Shown in pieces: positions 22,731-32,029 of a stretch of 64,000 nucleotides of DNA. The translations under genes were made by a program, and so were the position numbers. Position 1 is the first letter of the stretch, and each line of letters starts with the position of its first letter. The stretch comes from Bradyrhizobium jicamae (GTDB taxonomy: Bacteria > Pseudomonadota > Alphaproteobacteria > Rhizobiales > Xanthobacteraceae), in assembly GCF_018130215.1 (NCBI RefSeq), contig NZ_JAFCKQ010000021.1, positions 53,480 through 117,479 of the forward strand. Direction: 5' to 3'. The notes beneath the pieces were generated by a model. The model searched no databases, was not told the DNA's origin, and saw nothing but the letters and a program-made list of their open reading frames with translations.

Positions 22731-23825
22731 TCAGCGCTGCCGGGTGCCGAAGCCGATGTCACGCGCCAGAACGATGGCCTTTGCACGCGTCTTGACGCCG
22801 AGCTTGCTGAACACGGCGGACACGTGATTACGCGCCGTGCGTTCGCTGATGCCGAGCCGCGAGCCGATCGTGGCGTTGTCGAGCCCCAGCGCTATCAGCT
22901 CCAGCACCTGGGCCTCGCGGGGTGTGAGGTCGTCGACGAACGTTGCCCCCGCATCGATCGGCACTGACGCAGTCGCAGGCAGGAAGCTGTCCAGTTCGGC
23001 GGCCAATTGCTGCCAGGCAGGCTCGTTCTCGATTAGGACGTGATTGCGGCTCTCGAGGGGCACGAAGCGAGCATCTGGAATGAGTGCGGCAAGGAATCGT
23101 CCTTCTTCGAACGGTATTCTCGCATCCTCTCGCGCGTGCAACACCAGCGTGGGGCACTTGATCCTGGGACCGAGGGAACGATTGTCTGTCCCAGCCCAAT
23201 GTGCCCTGAGCAGCTTAGCGGCGTTCGCGGGAGTTGTCGTTTGCCGCATTAGGTCGTTGAAAGCGCGAGCTTGCTCGGGTGTTGCATCAGGTATCAGCTG
23301 GGACGTGTGGAGCTGACGAAATGCAGAGTTCTCGTTACCCCAGCCGAGCTCAATCAACTTGAGTTGGGCCTCGGCCTCCTGCAATTGCTCGGGAGTCGGG
23401 TCGCGCGCTAGTCGCCCCCGTGTGGCGCAAGCGTGAAGGACGAGATGGGTCACCCGCTCAGGGTGGCGCACAGTGTAGTTGACTGCAACTGCACCTCCGG
23501 TCCACAGGCCCAGCAGAGCAAACCGGTCACACTTTGCTGCTTCGACGACGGCCTCCAGATCCTCGATCTGCCGCGGCAGAGTGAAATCAGCGCAATCGCG
23601 ATCTGACAAGCCAGTGCCACGTGGGTCGTACCGGATGAGGGTGTTTCGTCGCGACAGCATCGACAACCAGCTGCGACGAACGGGGTTGTCCCAATCGAGC
23701 CGTAGATGACTGATCCAATGCGCTGCCGTGATGACGGTCGGCCCCGTGCCACATGTCGCAAAGCCGAGGCGGACGCCATCGCGGCTCGTGCAGAAACGGA
23801 TCTTTTGGCCGCCGTCTTGGGACAT
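22731..23825 (-). CDS. Alpha/beta-hydrolase-fold protein fused to a LuxR-type HTH regulator
   Basis: A 364-residue protein with an N-terminal alpha/beta hydrolase domain (residues about 1-270) and a C-terminal LuxR helix-turn-helix (about 298-358; LTPREAQVLELIALGLDNAT then IGSRLGISERTARNHVSAVF). In the hydrolase domain the nucleophile elbow reads LLGLWTGGA, so Trp108 replaces the catalytic Ser of G-x-S-x-G, although the acid (REDARIP) and histidine (SRNHVLIE) positions are kept. It is thus likely a ligand-sensing transcription regulator without hydrolase activity. The DNA target and ligand are unknown. A dispersed intergenic repeat lies immediately upstream of its start. Confidence 0.88.
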   Translation of the reverse strand: MSQDGGQKIRFCTSRDGVRLGFATCGTGPTVITAAHWISHLRLDWDNPVRRSWLSMLSRRNTLIRYDPRGTGLSDRDCADFTLPRQIEDLEAVVEAAKCDRFALLGLWTGGAVAVNYTVRHPERVTHLVLHACATRGRLARDPTPEQLQEAEAQLKLIELGWGNENSAFRQLHTSQLIPDATPEQARAFNDLMRQTTTPANAAKLLRAHWAGTDNRSLGPRIKCPTLVLHAREDARIPFEEGRFLAALIPDARFVPLESRNHVLIENEPAWQQLAAELDSFLPATASVPIDAGATFVDDLTPREAQVLELIALGLDNATIGSRLGISERTARNHVSAVFSKLGVKTRAKAIVLARDIGFGTRQR

Positions 23826-23860
23826 GGCAAATTGTTACGTGATGGTTAGTCACCCGGCAA

Positions 23861-23968
23861 TGTCCGACTTGTGTCATTTGCGTCGATATGGCCGCGCGTC
23901 GACCCTGTCCGGTCTACCCCCCGATGGCCGATATTCAGACAGGTGTTGGGGTCGGTCGGTAAGGGCCA
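23861..23968 (-). repeat. Dispersed intergenic repeat, copy 1
   Basis: Read on the minus strand this segment begins GGCCCTTACCGACCGACCCC, continues AACACCTG..., and further on contains GGTCGACGCGCGGCCATATC then GACGCAAATGAC and ends near CGGACA. Two other copies are at 55976-56050 and 60904-61001. It lies directly upstream of the LuxR-type gene. It is a non-coding repeat family; its role is unknown. Confidence 0.7.
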
Positions 23969-24107
23969 CATCCGGACATCCCTCAAACAAAACTCCTGGC
24001 GCGGTGACCCAGCGCTTTGTGCATCGGAAGCTACGCGGCAACGTTGCGTTACAGCCTTCCGCTGCCGTTCTCTCCGGCCGTGCAGGCCAATTGCCCGCTG
24101 CTCCCGC

Positions 24108-26085
24108 TCAGTTCGTCCGGTTCTGCACAGCGACCAATCCAGGCGGGACGAGTTGTTTCATCCTCGAAGCCAGGTTCCCTACGTTCAGCGTGCCGAGGCC
24201 GGCCGCAGGGCTGTAGCCATCGCGTCCCGAATAGAACCAGTTGTCACCGGTCGAAATGGTGTTCAGTACGGCGCCGGGCCCCCGAGTACCGTCGAGCGCT
24301 GCCAACCCATAGAGCAGCGGATTGAGAAGGCCGAGCCGGCGTCCGGCGCTCTGCGATAGCAGAGCCGTAATGCCGGCGAGCTGCGGTGCCACGAAGCTCG
24401 TACCTCCTTCTCTCGACAGGACTGCTAACCCGGTCGTATCGGACGTATAGAACACGACGTATCCCGTAAGTGGATCGGCGTTGAGGGAGACATCGGGCAA
24501 GTTGCGTCCACGGAAATGCGCGGGAAAGACGAACAGGGTTTGCGGCGGCGCCGTGTCCACCTCACTGAGCACCTGGTCCGGTTGGCTGGACCGCACGCCC
24601 GCGGTTACCAGCTGATAGAATGGCACCGGTGCAAAGACGCTAACGCCTCCGCCTCCGCCAACCGGAAAGATGCCGCGGGTGATTGGATCAACTCGAAGTG
24701 CAACCGCAGAGCGGTTGCAAATAATCCCAGCTCCAGACGCGTTCCGTCCGGACGTTAATGGACAACGGGCCGCTCGGCAGCGCGGCGACAATAGTGACGG
24801 GGAGGGTTGTCCCCCCAGCCGCAGTGATGGCCGTATCGGCGGCAGGAAAGTCGACGCTCAACGGCGTCGTGAACGTGCCGATGCCTAATGTCCCTCTCCC
24901 GATAGCGCCGGCCAAGTAGTAGGCACCGTAGTCGCCGCTGTCGGCGAACAGGCTCTGGCCCTGCAACGCCGCCGCCACGAAGAGTTCATGCGCCGCTTGT
25001 GCAAAGGTGACGACTTGGCCCGAGAACGGATCTGCGACGTCTGAGGCTAACACGCCATTGGCAAATGCCTCCCAGGCATCCCAACTGCTGGATATTGAAT
25101 CCGCGTTGTTGCTTTGAATTGCCTCCGCGAAAGCGTCCACCCAGCCCTGAAAGTTGTTCGGCGCCTGATAGACAATTATTTTTGCGTCCGGGGCGACGCC
25201 GCCGGATTGCTCGACATCGAGCGTAGTTTCGACTGAGCCGGATGCATCGCTTGGTGCCCCCGGTCCGCCATCGATATTGACCACGATGAGCCGATTGGGA
25301 TCGACCTTCAGATTGAGGGAGTTCCAATAGCCGAACGCATCGCTCGGAGTGAAACTCGCCAGAGTGACGATGCCGATGGTCCGGCCATGGCCCATGATGC
25401 CTCGCTGATAGAGCGGGTTGATATTGTAGCGGGCGGCGACATCAAGGACGGTCAGAAACCCAGGATTACCCACCGGCGCACTGTCGGCGCCGGCGACCGC
25501 GCTCCACTGGACGTGCGCGTTAGCAAGGCTGGCCCGTGCTCGGTGCACATTCGAATGGAAGACAGGCTTGGTCGAGAGACCGACCACGGTCCCGACCGCG
25601 GACGCGATCTCGACTGGCACCACCGGTCGGGTGTTAGGGGCGCGGAAGGTCACGGCTGGCGCCTTGTCGGTCGCGGGCTGCTGGAACTGATGCAGGCTCG
25701 TCTGGAACGCCTGCTCCATAATCGTCGGCGTGCCGGTGGCTCGCAAGGTTGTCGCCGTTGTTCGCTCGACGGTCAGTCCGTGTCCACGCAGCGACGCGAT
25801 GACGGCTGTCACGGTCTCCTCGGTCGGGCCGAACCGGGCCTGAACTTGAGCCGGAAGCATGAAGCGCATGTACATCGGAACGTTCGGTGTGGAGACCCGG
25901 CGCATCATGTCCTCAGCCCCGGCTAGGTCCCGTAGCTTCAAGGTAATCGTCACCGAGATTGTTTGGTCGCCGACGCGACCTGTGAGCCGGCCCAAATCTA
26001 CCGGCTCTCGCGAAGCCGCGTAAGCCGACGCAGTACCGAGAACGGACATCGCCACAACAACGGTGCGGACACCAAGGAAGATCAT
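24108..26085 (-). pseudogene. S53-family (sedolisin/kumamolisin-type) peptidase interrupted by a one-base frameshift
   Basis: The gene starts at 26085 with a signal peptide (MIFLGVRTVVVAMSVLGTAS), followed by the S53 propeptide (about residues 30-170) and catalytic domain. The Glu/Asp pair is in VETTLDVEQSGG and the oxyanion Asp in FADSGDYGAYY. After ERVWSWDYLQPLCG the frame is lost and stops within a few codons. The remainder continues in the next frame from ALRVDPITRGIFPVGGGGGV to the serine motif GGTSFVAPQLAGITALLSQS and a normal C-terminus. One surplus T (an extra A in CAACC on the plus strand, 24702-24703) explains everything. Either the gene is newly broken or this is a sequencing error. 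The intact product would be a secreted acid-type serine-carboxyl peptidase. Confidence 0.85.
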
Positions 26086-26192
26086 AGTCCCCCCCCTACG
26101 TCAGCTAATTATTCGTTTAACACTTTTCGGTCGCGTCACTTTCGCACTACAACTTGAATTTGCGCTGATCGCAACATCGGTTCCGACCGGCG

Positions 26193-26489
26193 TCAATCGA
26201 AATTTGCTAACCGCGGCAGTCCGACGGAAGCCCTCAGCGCTGTCTCGGTGGCATGCGCGAGATTACCGCGTGTCGTGGGTGTGGATAGGGTGTTTGGCGG
26301 TCCACCGCTTCCCGCCGATTTCGTAGTTTGTTTCAATTTTTCTCCTTCGAACCGGCGCTGGCGACGAGCCTGAAAGACGTCCTTAGCCAGAGACCACAAT
26401 CCGTCGACAGCACCTTCAGCGCGATCAGCACCCCGTTGAAATAAATCGGCGACGCGCCAGGGCAGATCACCTGTGTCTAGCCGTTTCAC
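26193..26489 (-). CDS. Hypothetical protein
   Basis: A 98-residue frame beginning at GTG 26489 (KRLDTGDLPWRVADLFQRGA) with a helical, charged N-terminal half and a low-complexity threonine/proline-rich end. A GAAGGG sequence precedes the start. I recognise no family; the second half may be non-coding read-through. Confidence 0.3.
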   Translation of the reverse strand: MKRLDTGDLPWRVADLFQRGADRAEGAVDGLWSLAKDVFQARRQRRFEGEKLKQTTKSAGSGGPPNTLSTPTTRGNLAHATETALRASVGLPRLANFD

Positions 26490-26521
26490 TTCGCCCTTCC
26501 ATGCGCATCACAAGTCGCGAA

Positions 26522-26779
26522 TCAAACACAGCAATCCGATTCTGGGAGAGGCGGCGACGGAGAGGACAAGGCAAAAGAGGACGGTCTGAGCCGTGATGGC
26601 CTGCGCTCGCGAGGCTTCTTGATGATCTCTCGAAGGTCGTTGGCGTACTCTTCGATGATCCGCCGTGCCTCTTCTAGGCGCGTGGGATGCTTCGTCTCAT
26701 TTTCGGTTTGACCGGTTCTTTCATTCCAGGATGTTTCAGCCCGAGCTCGGCGGCCACACAGTTTGTGCCCACCACACAT
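26522..26779 (-). CDS. Small conserved hypothetical protein
   Basis: Within this 85-residue frame the segment HPTRLEEARRIIEEYANDLR followed by EIIKK is a pattern I recognise from very small proteins (about 35-60 residues) common in Bradyrhizobium. The start is uncertain: the conserved part begins near residue 32, and no internal ATG precedes it closely. The C-terminal tail, rich in Ser and Pro, is atypical and may reflect a shifted stop. Function unknown. Confidence 0.4.
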   Translation of the reverse strand: MCGGHKLCGRRARAETSWNERTGQTENETKHPTRLEEARRIIEEYANDLREIIKKPRERRPSRLRPSSFALSSPSPPLPESDCCV

Positions 26780-27002
26780 GGCTCAAATGGGCCTCCGGTG
26801 TTCTGAGGGCGTGACCACTTTCAGACCTATACGACATTTCAATAGTCGAGCGCCGCGCGGCCCCGCATGGCTGTCTTAAGAGACAACCGGTGGCGGAGAA
26901 CTCCGGGCAACCATTTGGGCCATCTGCCACTGGCACAAACTGCATAGCCCTCAGAACCGGTATCCTCGTCCCAACCGTTGCCGAGAAACTGAAGGCGCGG
27001 CT

Positions 27003-27201
27003 GACCCGCATTTTTTCGACATCCGGGATTGGTGCCGACCTCTACCCCGACGAAGAGGGGCTTGAGCTTAAAAACCTCCCCGATGCTAGGGTCGAAGCGG
27101 CGACTTCGCTGATTGACCTTGCCAGGAATACAGACCGGAGAGCGGGACATTGCGATTGAAGTCCGCACGGACGACGGCGGTTGGCGGCCCTTCGCCTGCT
27201 A
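27003..27201 (+). pseudogene. DUF6894-like small protein gene with two frameshifts
   Basis: Three consecutive pieces in different frames together make a DUF6894-type protein: HFFDIRD (27009-27029), then DLYPDEEGLELKNLPDARVE and AATSLIDLARN (from about 27038), then GERDIAIEVRTDDGGWRPF to a stop at 27201. Intact members are about 75-100 residues with the order F-F-D-x-R-D, D-E-G-x-E-L, A-x-x-x-L, I-x-V-R-D. The frame breaks fall near 27030 and 27140. It is a decayed copy of a small family found in many rhizobia. Confidence 0.55.
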
Positions 27202-27446
27202 GCGAGAAGTACCGCCCTAAGCGTGCGCCCGATCCCAGGCAATCGAGAAAAGTAATCCTGTTTCTCAATTGCGGGCCCATTGCTTTGGCCGTCTAATCGC
27301 ACATGGCGAGCAAAGCTGGAGTAGACTTCCTCTAGTCCAGCCCTCGGAAGCGGGCCACCTACCTCGGAAGCACAGGCAGGGGGCCCGCGAGGGCTGGCGC
27401 GCGCCACCGATACCCCGCGAGAAGAGCATTTCAGAGGGGTAGACAC

Positions 27447-27905
27447 ATGGCATTGATTAAATGTTGGGAATGCGCTCGCGCAATTTCTGACAAAGCGATG
27501 GCTTGTCCATTGTGCGGGGCGCCGGCGAACGGATCACCTTCAAGCGAAGCGGCGCCGACGGCACGGGTTGCCGCACATTACGATAGCTCAACCGACACCT
27601 TCACTGGAACCATGGCGCTTATGACCAAAGTGGCGATGAGCGCTGTGATGCGATTAGGGTGGAAGCTCACCGCGGCTAACGAAGCAATCGGACTTGTGAC
27701 TTTCGAGACCAGAATGAGCTTTGGGTCCTGGAGCGGAGTGTCGTGCTCCCTGAGCATCGAGGAGGTGGCTCCCAATCGATTCCGAGTTAGTGGATCTGGT
27801 AAGCAGAACGTTCGCGGCGGCCAGCTTTTGGCCATTGATTTTTTCGGCGAAGCCAAGAGCAAGGTAGACAAAGCTATAGCCAAGATGAAGGATATAGCTC
27901 GGTAA
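27447..27905 (+). CDS. Zinc-ribbon domain protein
   Basis: A 152-residue protein starting with a short zinc ribbon (KCWECARAISDKAMACPLCG; two C-x-x-C pairs), a low-complexity linker, and a C-terminal domain (residues about 55-150; LMTKVAMSAVMRLGWKLTAA ... NVRGGQLLAIDFFGEAKSKV) of a type seen in small proteins of unknown function. No membrane segment is obvious. It stands alone between a pseudogene and the AraC-type gene. It may be a cytoplasmic regulatory or scaffold protein, but that is a guess. Confidence 0.65.
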   Translation: MALIKCWECARAISDKAMACPLCGAPANGSPSSEAAPTARVAAHYDSSTDTFTGTMALMTKVAMSAVMRLGWKLTAANEAIGLVTFETRMSFGSWSGVSCSLSIEEVAPNRFRVSGSGKQNVRGGQLLAIDFFGEAKSKVDKAIAKMKDIAR

Positions 27906-28109
27906 GCCGGCGCTGCCCTTACGAAATCGACACAATCTGCTCGGGTGGCATGACTCGCATGTGGCGCGCAACGCGTCGAGCACCGCTCGATCATGTCGTG
28001 CAGCCTGTCTACACTTTGTAGTTTGTTTCACACAGCGGCGAAGCGCGATAAGATTTCTTAAGGGGCTGCCCCCGGAACGTGAGAAGCAGCGCCCGGAACG
28101 GAGATCAGA

Positions 28110-29090
28110 TTGCCAACGTCGTCTCAGCGTTTGCAATGGTCGACCGAGATGCTGCCGGAGCGTGTGCGGTTCACCACGTTCCGTGAGGAGTTTACGCGAC
28201 TGAACCTCGCCTTGGACGTGATAGATCACAGCGGCGGCCGCCCGCGTATCGACGTCACCTACTTGTCGCTCGGCGCGGTTGGCGTTTGTCGCCTTGTCGC
28301 GACGCCAGTGGAGTTTATTCGTCACAAGCATCACCTCAAGGATAGCCGTGAACAGTTTGGACTGAACATCGTCGAGGCTGGACCGGTCCAATTTGCCAAT
28401 GCTGGCCAAGAGCACGCCTATGATGTTGGCTCTGCTTGTTTGGTTGATCGGGGAAGGCCGCTACGAGTAATTGCACCACGTGATGGGAGCGTTATTTTCG
28501 TAACCGTGCAGGCTGCCGCACTTAGGTCTCTGGTTGCCAACCCGGAAGATCTGGCAGGTCGGCCAGTGCGTTCCGGACCGGCGCTGAAACTCCTCAACCG
28601 CTACCTGCGGTCGCTCACATCCTTCAAAGAACCGCCGTCATCAAAACTGGCCGCCACCGTCAGTGTACATCTCCTCGACCTTGTAGCCGCGACGCTCGGG
28701 CCGACCGACCAAGCAGCAGACATCGTTACGGAGCGCGGTGTGAAGGCAGCAAAGCTTCAGGAGATCCTTGCGGAGGTCGCGCGGCGCTCCAGCGATCCCA
28801 ATTTCGATCTGAACAAAGTCGCTGGGGCGATCGGTATGTCGCGGCGATACGTGCAACAATTGCTCGACGAGGGGACCGGAAAGTCGTTCACCGAGCACCT
28901 CGCAGCATGCCGGCTTGATCGTGCCTTCGCGATGTTGACTGACCCGCACCATCCGCATTTGGCCATCATCGATATCGCGTTTGAGGCCGGCTTTGGTGAC
29001 GTTTCTTATTTCAATCGCATGTTCCGCCGGCACTTCGGCGACACGCCCTCAGGTGTGCGCGCCGCATCGACCATGCGGGCACAGAAGTGA
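28110..29090 (+). CDS. AraC-family transcriptional regulator
   Basis: A 326-residue regulator. The N-terminal half (residues about 15-190) resembles the AraC-binding-like domain (cupin-type ligand-binding and dimerisation region) of regulators controlling catabolic genes. The C-terminal half carries two helix-turn-helix motifs: DLNKVAGAIGMSRRYVQQLL and IIDIAFEAGFGDVSYFNRMF followed by RRHFGDTPSGVR. The start is TTG 28110 with GGAG about 7 bases upstream; an ATG at 28137 is an alternative. No target operon is adjacent on the same strand. The convergent fatty acyl-CoA ligase gene at 29634 is the closest metabolic gene. Confidence 0.85.
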   Translation: MPTSSQRLQWSTEMLPERVRFTTFREEFTRLNLALDVIDHSGGRPRIDVTYLSLGAVGVCRLVATPVEFIRHKHHLKDSREQFGLNIVEAGPVQFANAGQEHAYDVGSACLVDRGRPLRVIAPRDGSVIFVTVQAAALRSLVANPEDLAGRPVRSGPALKLLNRYLRSLTSFKEPPSSKLAATVSVHLLDLVAATLGPTDQAADIVTERGVKAAKLQEILAEVARRSSDPNFDLNKVAGAIGMSRRYVQQLLDEGTGKSFTEHLAACRLDRAFAMLTDPHHPHLAIIDIAFEAGFGDVSYFNRMFRRHFGDTPSGVRAASTMRAQK

Positions 29091-29246
29091 TCCTGCCAAC
29101 GACGCCACTGAATGCGAGTATTTGCGGCCTTCGCGAATGTTTGTGAACTGCGCGAACACCCTTTCTTTAACATCATCGAAGAGGCGCATGCCGACATCGC
29201 AGGAATGAGCGCTAGACGCGACATAGATCATTCGGCGACTTGTCAA

Positions 29247-29495
29247 TGTCCGCTCCGGGTCGATATTGTTGAAAAAGTCGAAAATAATACTGGTTCAAAT
29301 ATCTCGTTGAAATCAGCTCGGATTGAATCCCGACAAGCAAAGCCTTCACGGTAGACCTAGGGAGATCACACAGCGATCCTGCGTAGATTGACGTGGTCCC
29401 CCGCATCTGATGGCAACGACTGCACCGGATGCCCTTAGAAAATAGGCATCCGCGCCACACAGGACTTTTTCAACAATATCAGTCAAAAGCGGAAA
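29247..29495. repeat. Inverted-repeat-bounded element (MITE-like)
   Basis: Two inward-facing inverted repeats bound this 249-base non-coding segment. The perfect part is GATATTGTTGAAAAAGTC at 29262-29279 and its complement GACTTTTTCAACAATATC at 29463-29480. The match continues imperfectly outward for about 15 bases, ending in an ATGTCCGC-like sequence. No reading frame inside is convincing. The form suggests a miniature transposable element or a dispersed rhizobial intergenic repeat. It accounts for most of the 540-base gap between the AraC-type gene and the ligase. Confidence 0.6.
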
Positions 29496-29633
29496 TCGGA
29501 ACGGCCCTGCTGCGCGTCCGCTCCAGCGCCGAAAGCGGACGTAGCACCTGTGCGTACCCCTCCCAAGCAAACGAGCACTTGGTCTCTACGGAACCCCGCG
29601 CACAGAACGGTGCACGGCCATCTTGCGTTCGGC

Positions 29634-31307
29634 TTATTCGTACAAATCCTTTTTCGACATCTTGCCGACTGGAGTCTTTGGCAATGCGTCGCGAATCTCG
29701 AGAGCCTGCACCATCTCGTGCTTGCCGAGTTTGTCCTTTAGAAACTCCTGAAGCTCCTTTAACGTGAGGGAGGCGGCGCCTGCCTTCAGCTTGACGAAGG
29801 CCTTGGGTGACTGTCCGCGGTATTCATCCCTGATCCCGATCACCGCAACTTCCTCAACAGAAGGATGCCTGTAGACGGCTTCCTCAAGTACGCGCGGATA
29901 GACATTGAAGCCGCCGCACAGCAGCATGTCCTTGGTACGATCGACGATGTAGACGTAGCCATCCTCGTCCATGTAGGCGACATCGCCGGTCCGCATGAAG
30001 CCGTCGGGTGTCATGATCTCGGCCGTGGCTTCCGGATTTTTCCAATAGCCCTTCATGACATTCGGGCCTCGGATGCACAGTTCACCTGATTTCCCCAGCG
30101 GCACGTAAGTCTTGTTGTCGTCCACATCGAGAAACTTGATGGTGATCCCGGGGCTCGGCACACCGCACGAACCAGCACGCGGCTCGTTGGTCACAGGCGT
30201 AAAGGTGCCGGTCGGGGACGTCTCGGTCATGCCCCAGCCCTCGGCCAACCTGCAGCCTGTCAGCTTCTCGAAACTCTGCTGGACTTCGAGCGGCAATGGC
30301 GCACCTCCGGAGTTGCACCATTTGAGCGAGCTTAGATCAGCATTCGCCGCTCCGGGGTGATTGATCACCGCGACGAACATGGTCGGGACGCCAGGAAATG
30401 CGGTGATCTTTTTTTCCGTCAGATCCTTGACGACTGCATCGACGTCAAACCGCGTATGCAGAACGAGTTCCGCGCCGATGCGGATTCCCAGCAGCATGTT
30501 GACGGTGAGCGCGTAGATATGAAAGGGCGGAAGCACAGCGAGCACACGCTCCTTGCCTTCAACGAGCGTTGGCGGATCGGTGCGCGTGGTTTCGACGCAT
30601 TGACCGGTCGCGGCCGTCAGATTGGCATGGGTCAACATCGCGCCTTTCGGCAAGCCGGTCGTGCCGCCGGTATATTGGAGAACCGCAATGGCATCCGTCA
30701 GATCTGCGATCGGATAGCTGCGATAGATGGCGTCGTTATCCAGCAGTGCCTGGAACGTGATATGCCTGTCGTCATTGGGGACGCTCGAAAGCTGCTTGGC
30801 CGCCTGCATCTGCGCGTTGACGGCATCTGGTTGCGCTGACATTTCGCCGAGATTGCCGACGATAAGTTTTTTCAACCTGGTTTTGCCTAGCAACGCGCCC
30901 ATCGGCTGATAGAGTGACGCCATATCCAGCGTGATGAGGAAATCGGTCCGGCTGTCCTCGATCTTGTGCTCCAGTACCTTGGCGGCGTCGAGCGGCGAGT
31001 AGTTGACGACTGTGCCGCCGGCCCTGAGAATCCCGAACAGGCTGACAAGGTAGTGAGGCGAGTTGGGCAGATAGAGACCAACATGAACCCCAGGCCCAAT
31101 CCCGAGCTTCTGGAGACCGCTGGCCACGCGATTGGCGAGACCGTCGAGCTCGCTGTAAGATATCTTCCTACCCATGAAATCGACCGCTGGATTGTTCGGC
31201 CATTTCGACGCGGATTCCTCGAGAATCTGCTGAACGGGCGTCAGTGGGATTTCGGCATCCCACCTGACTCCTGGCGGGTAAGATTTGATCCAAGGCATGT
31301 CGTTCAT
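29634..31307 (-). CDS. Long-chain-fatty-acid-CoA ligase-like enzyme
   Basis: A 557-residue AMP-forming acyl-CoA ligase. Motifs: P-loop VLQYTGGTTGLPKGAMLTH (about residues 210-228), GWGMTETSPTGTF, the FMRTGDVAYMDEDGYVYIVD hinge, RTKDMLLCGGFNVYPRVLEE, and the lysine in PKTPVGKMSKKDL. The layout and length are FadD-like, probably activating medium- or long-chain fatty acids. GGGAGGGAG lies just upstream of the ATG at 31307. The genes that once lay upstream are decayed: an SDR 3' end on the same strand at 31340 and an acyl-CoA dehydrogenase remnant on the opposite strand. No operator of the 40-48 kb TetR type is seen here. Confidence 0.88.
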   Translation of the reverse strand: MNDMPWIKSYPPGVRWDAEIPLTPVQQILEESASKWPNNPAVDFMGRKISYSELDGLANRVASGLQKLGIGPGVHVGLYLPNSPHYLVSLFGILRAGGTVVNYSPLDAAKVLEHKIEDSRTDFLITLDMASLYQPMGALLGKTRLKKLIVGNLGEMSAQPDAVNAQMQAAKQLSSVPNDDRHITFQALLDNDAIYRSYPIADLTDAIAVLQYTGGTTGLPKGAMLTHANLTAATGQCVETTRTDPPTLVEGKERVLAVLPPFHIYALTVNMLLGIRIGAELVLHTRFDVDAVVKDLTEKKITAFPGVPTMFVAVINHPGAANADLSSLKWCNSGGAPLPLEVQQSFEKLTGCRLAEGWGMTETSPTGTFTPVTNEPRAGSCGVPSPGITIKFLDVDDNKTYVPLGKSGELCIRGPNVMKGYWKNPEATAEIMTPDGFMRTGDVAYMDEDGYVYIVDRTKDMLLCGGFNVYPRVLEEAVYRHPSVEEVAVIGIRDEYRGQSPKAFVKLKAGAASLTLKELQEFLKDKLGKHEMVQALEIRDALPKTPVGKMSKKDLYE

Positions 31308-31339
31308 AAGGTCTCCCTCCCTTCTTGGCTACTAAGGCT

Positions 31340-31430
31340 TCAAATCGCGGTGACCCCGTCGTCGACCGCGAGCGTCTGGCCGGTGATGAAGGCGCAGGCG
31401 TCGGAAGCGAATAGTGCCGTTACATTCTTA
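31340..31430 (-). pseudogene. C-terminal remnant of an SDR-family dehydrogenase
   Basis: On the minus strand the last 25-30 codons of a short-chain dehydrogenase are readable: ALFASDACAFITGQTLAVDD followed by GVTAI and a stop at 31340. This is the invariant SDR ending (F-x-T-G-Q-x-x-x-V-D-x-G). Upstream codons soon hit a stop, so the rest is gone. It lies 33 bases before the start of the ligase gene, so an SDR once preceded the ligase in an operon. Confidence 0.75.
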
Positions 31431-31499
31431 AGACTTTCGGGCCCCCCTCCGCGTTTTCATGAGCGCCATCTCGGAAGTCGTATCGGTGTCAAGCTCTGG

Positions 31500-32029
31500 C
31501 ACGAGCGCGCGTCAGACCGCGGATATCGTTCTCGCTGATTGCCGTGTTGCGGACGCCAACCGTCTGCAGAAGACCAGAGGGTTTCCGCGATACGGCCGAA
31601 GTACTCCGCCGCACGCGTGCCGGCGTCGCCTGGCAATCAGTAGGCGTCAAGTTGGGAGCCTAAGAGAACGCCCTCCAATATGCAACGACTTGGAAACAGT
31701 TTGGAGAGCCCATTGCCGGATTTCAGTTCGTTCAGGATCTACCGGTGCGGACAGACCTCACCACCTCACTCGAACTTGTCGTCCGACTGGCGCAGGCGCA
31801 GGATGAAGGCGTCTATCGTGACGAACATTCGGCATTGGCGAAGGCGGTCTGCACTTATCGAATGCGCGAGGCCGTAGGCTTGGCACGCGAAATTCTTGGC
31901 GGACACGGCATTGTGCTCGACTATAATGTTGGGCGGTTCGTTGCTGATGCGGAAGAGAGCCTCCGGCATGCCCCTGGAGGCTTTCCCGTTAGATCGCTCG
32001 CGCACGTTAAACCGGTGACCGCAACCTAG
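31500..32029 (+). pseudogene. Decayed acyl-CoA dehydrogenase (glutaryl-CoA dehydrogenase-like) C-terminal half
   Basis: Several frames together read as the C-terminal half of an acyl-CoA dehydrogenase: DIVLADCRVADANRLQKTRG (from about 31525), a frameshift, RDTAEVLRRTRAGVAWQSVG, an in-frame TAA at about 31658 where a Tyr is expected, then ENALQYATTWKQFGEPIAGF, LAQAQDEGVYRDEHSALAKA and AREILGGHGIVLDYNVGRFV. The family's final YEGT...NTLIVGRAITG is replaced by an unrelated end. Stop, frameshift and missing N-terminal half show a dead gene. It belongs to the group acting on fatty or dicarboxylic acyl-CoA and probably once worked with the ligase at 29634. Confidence 0.8.
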
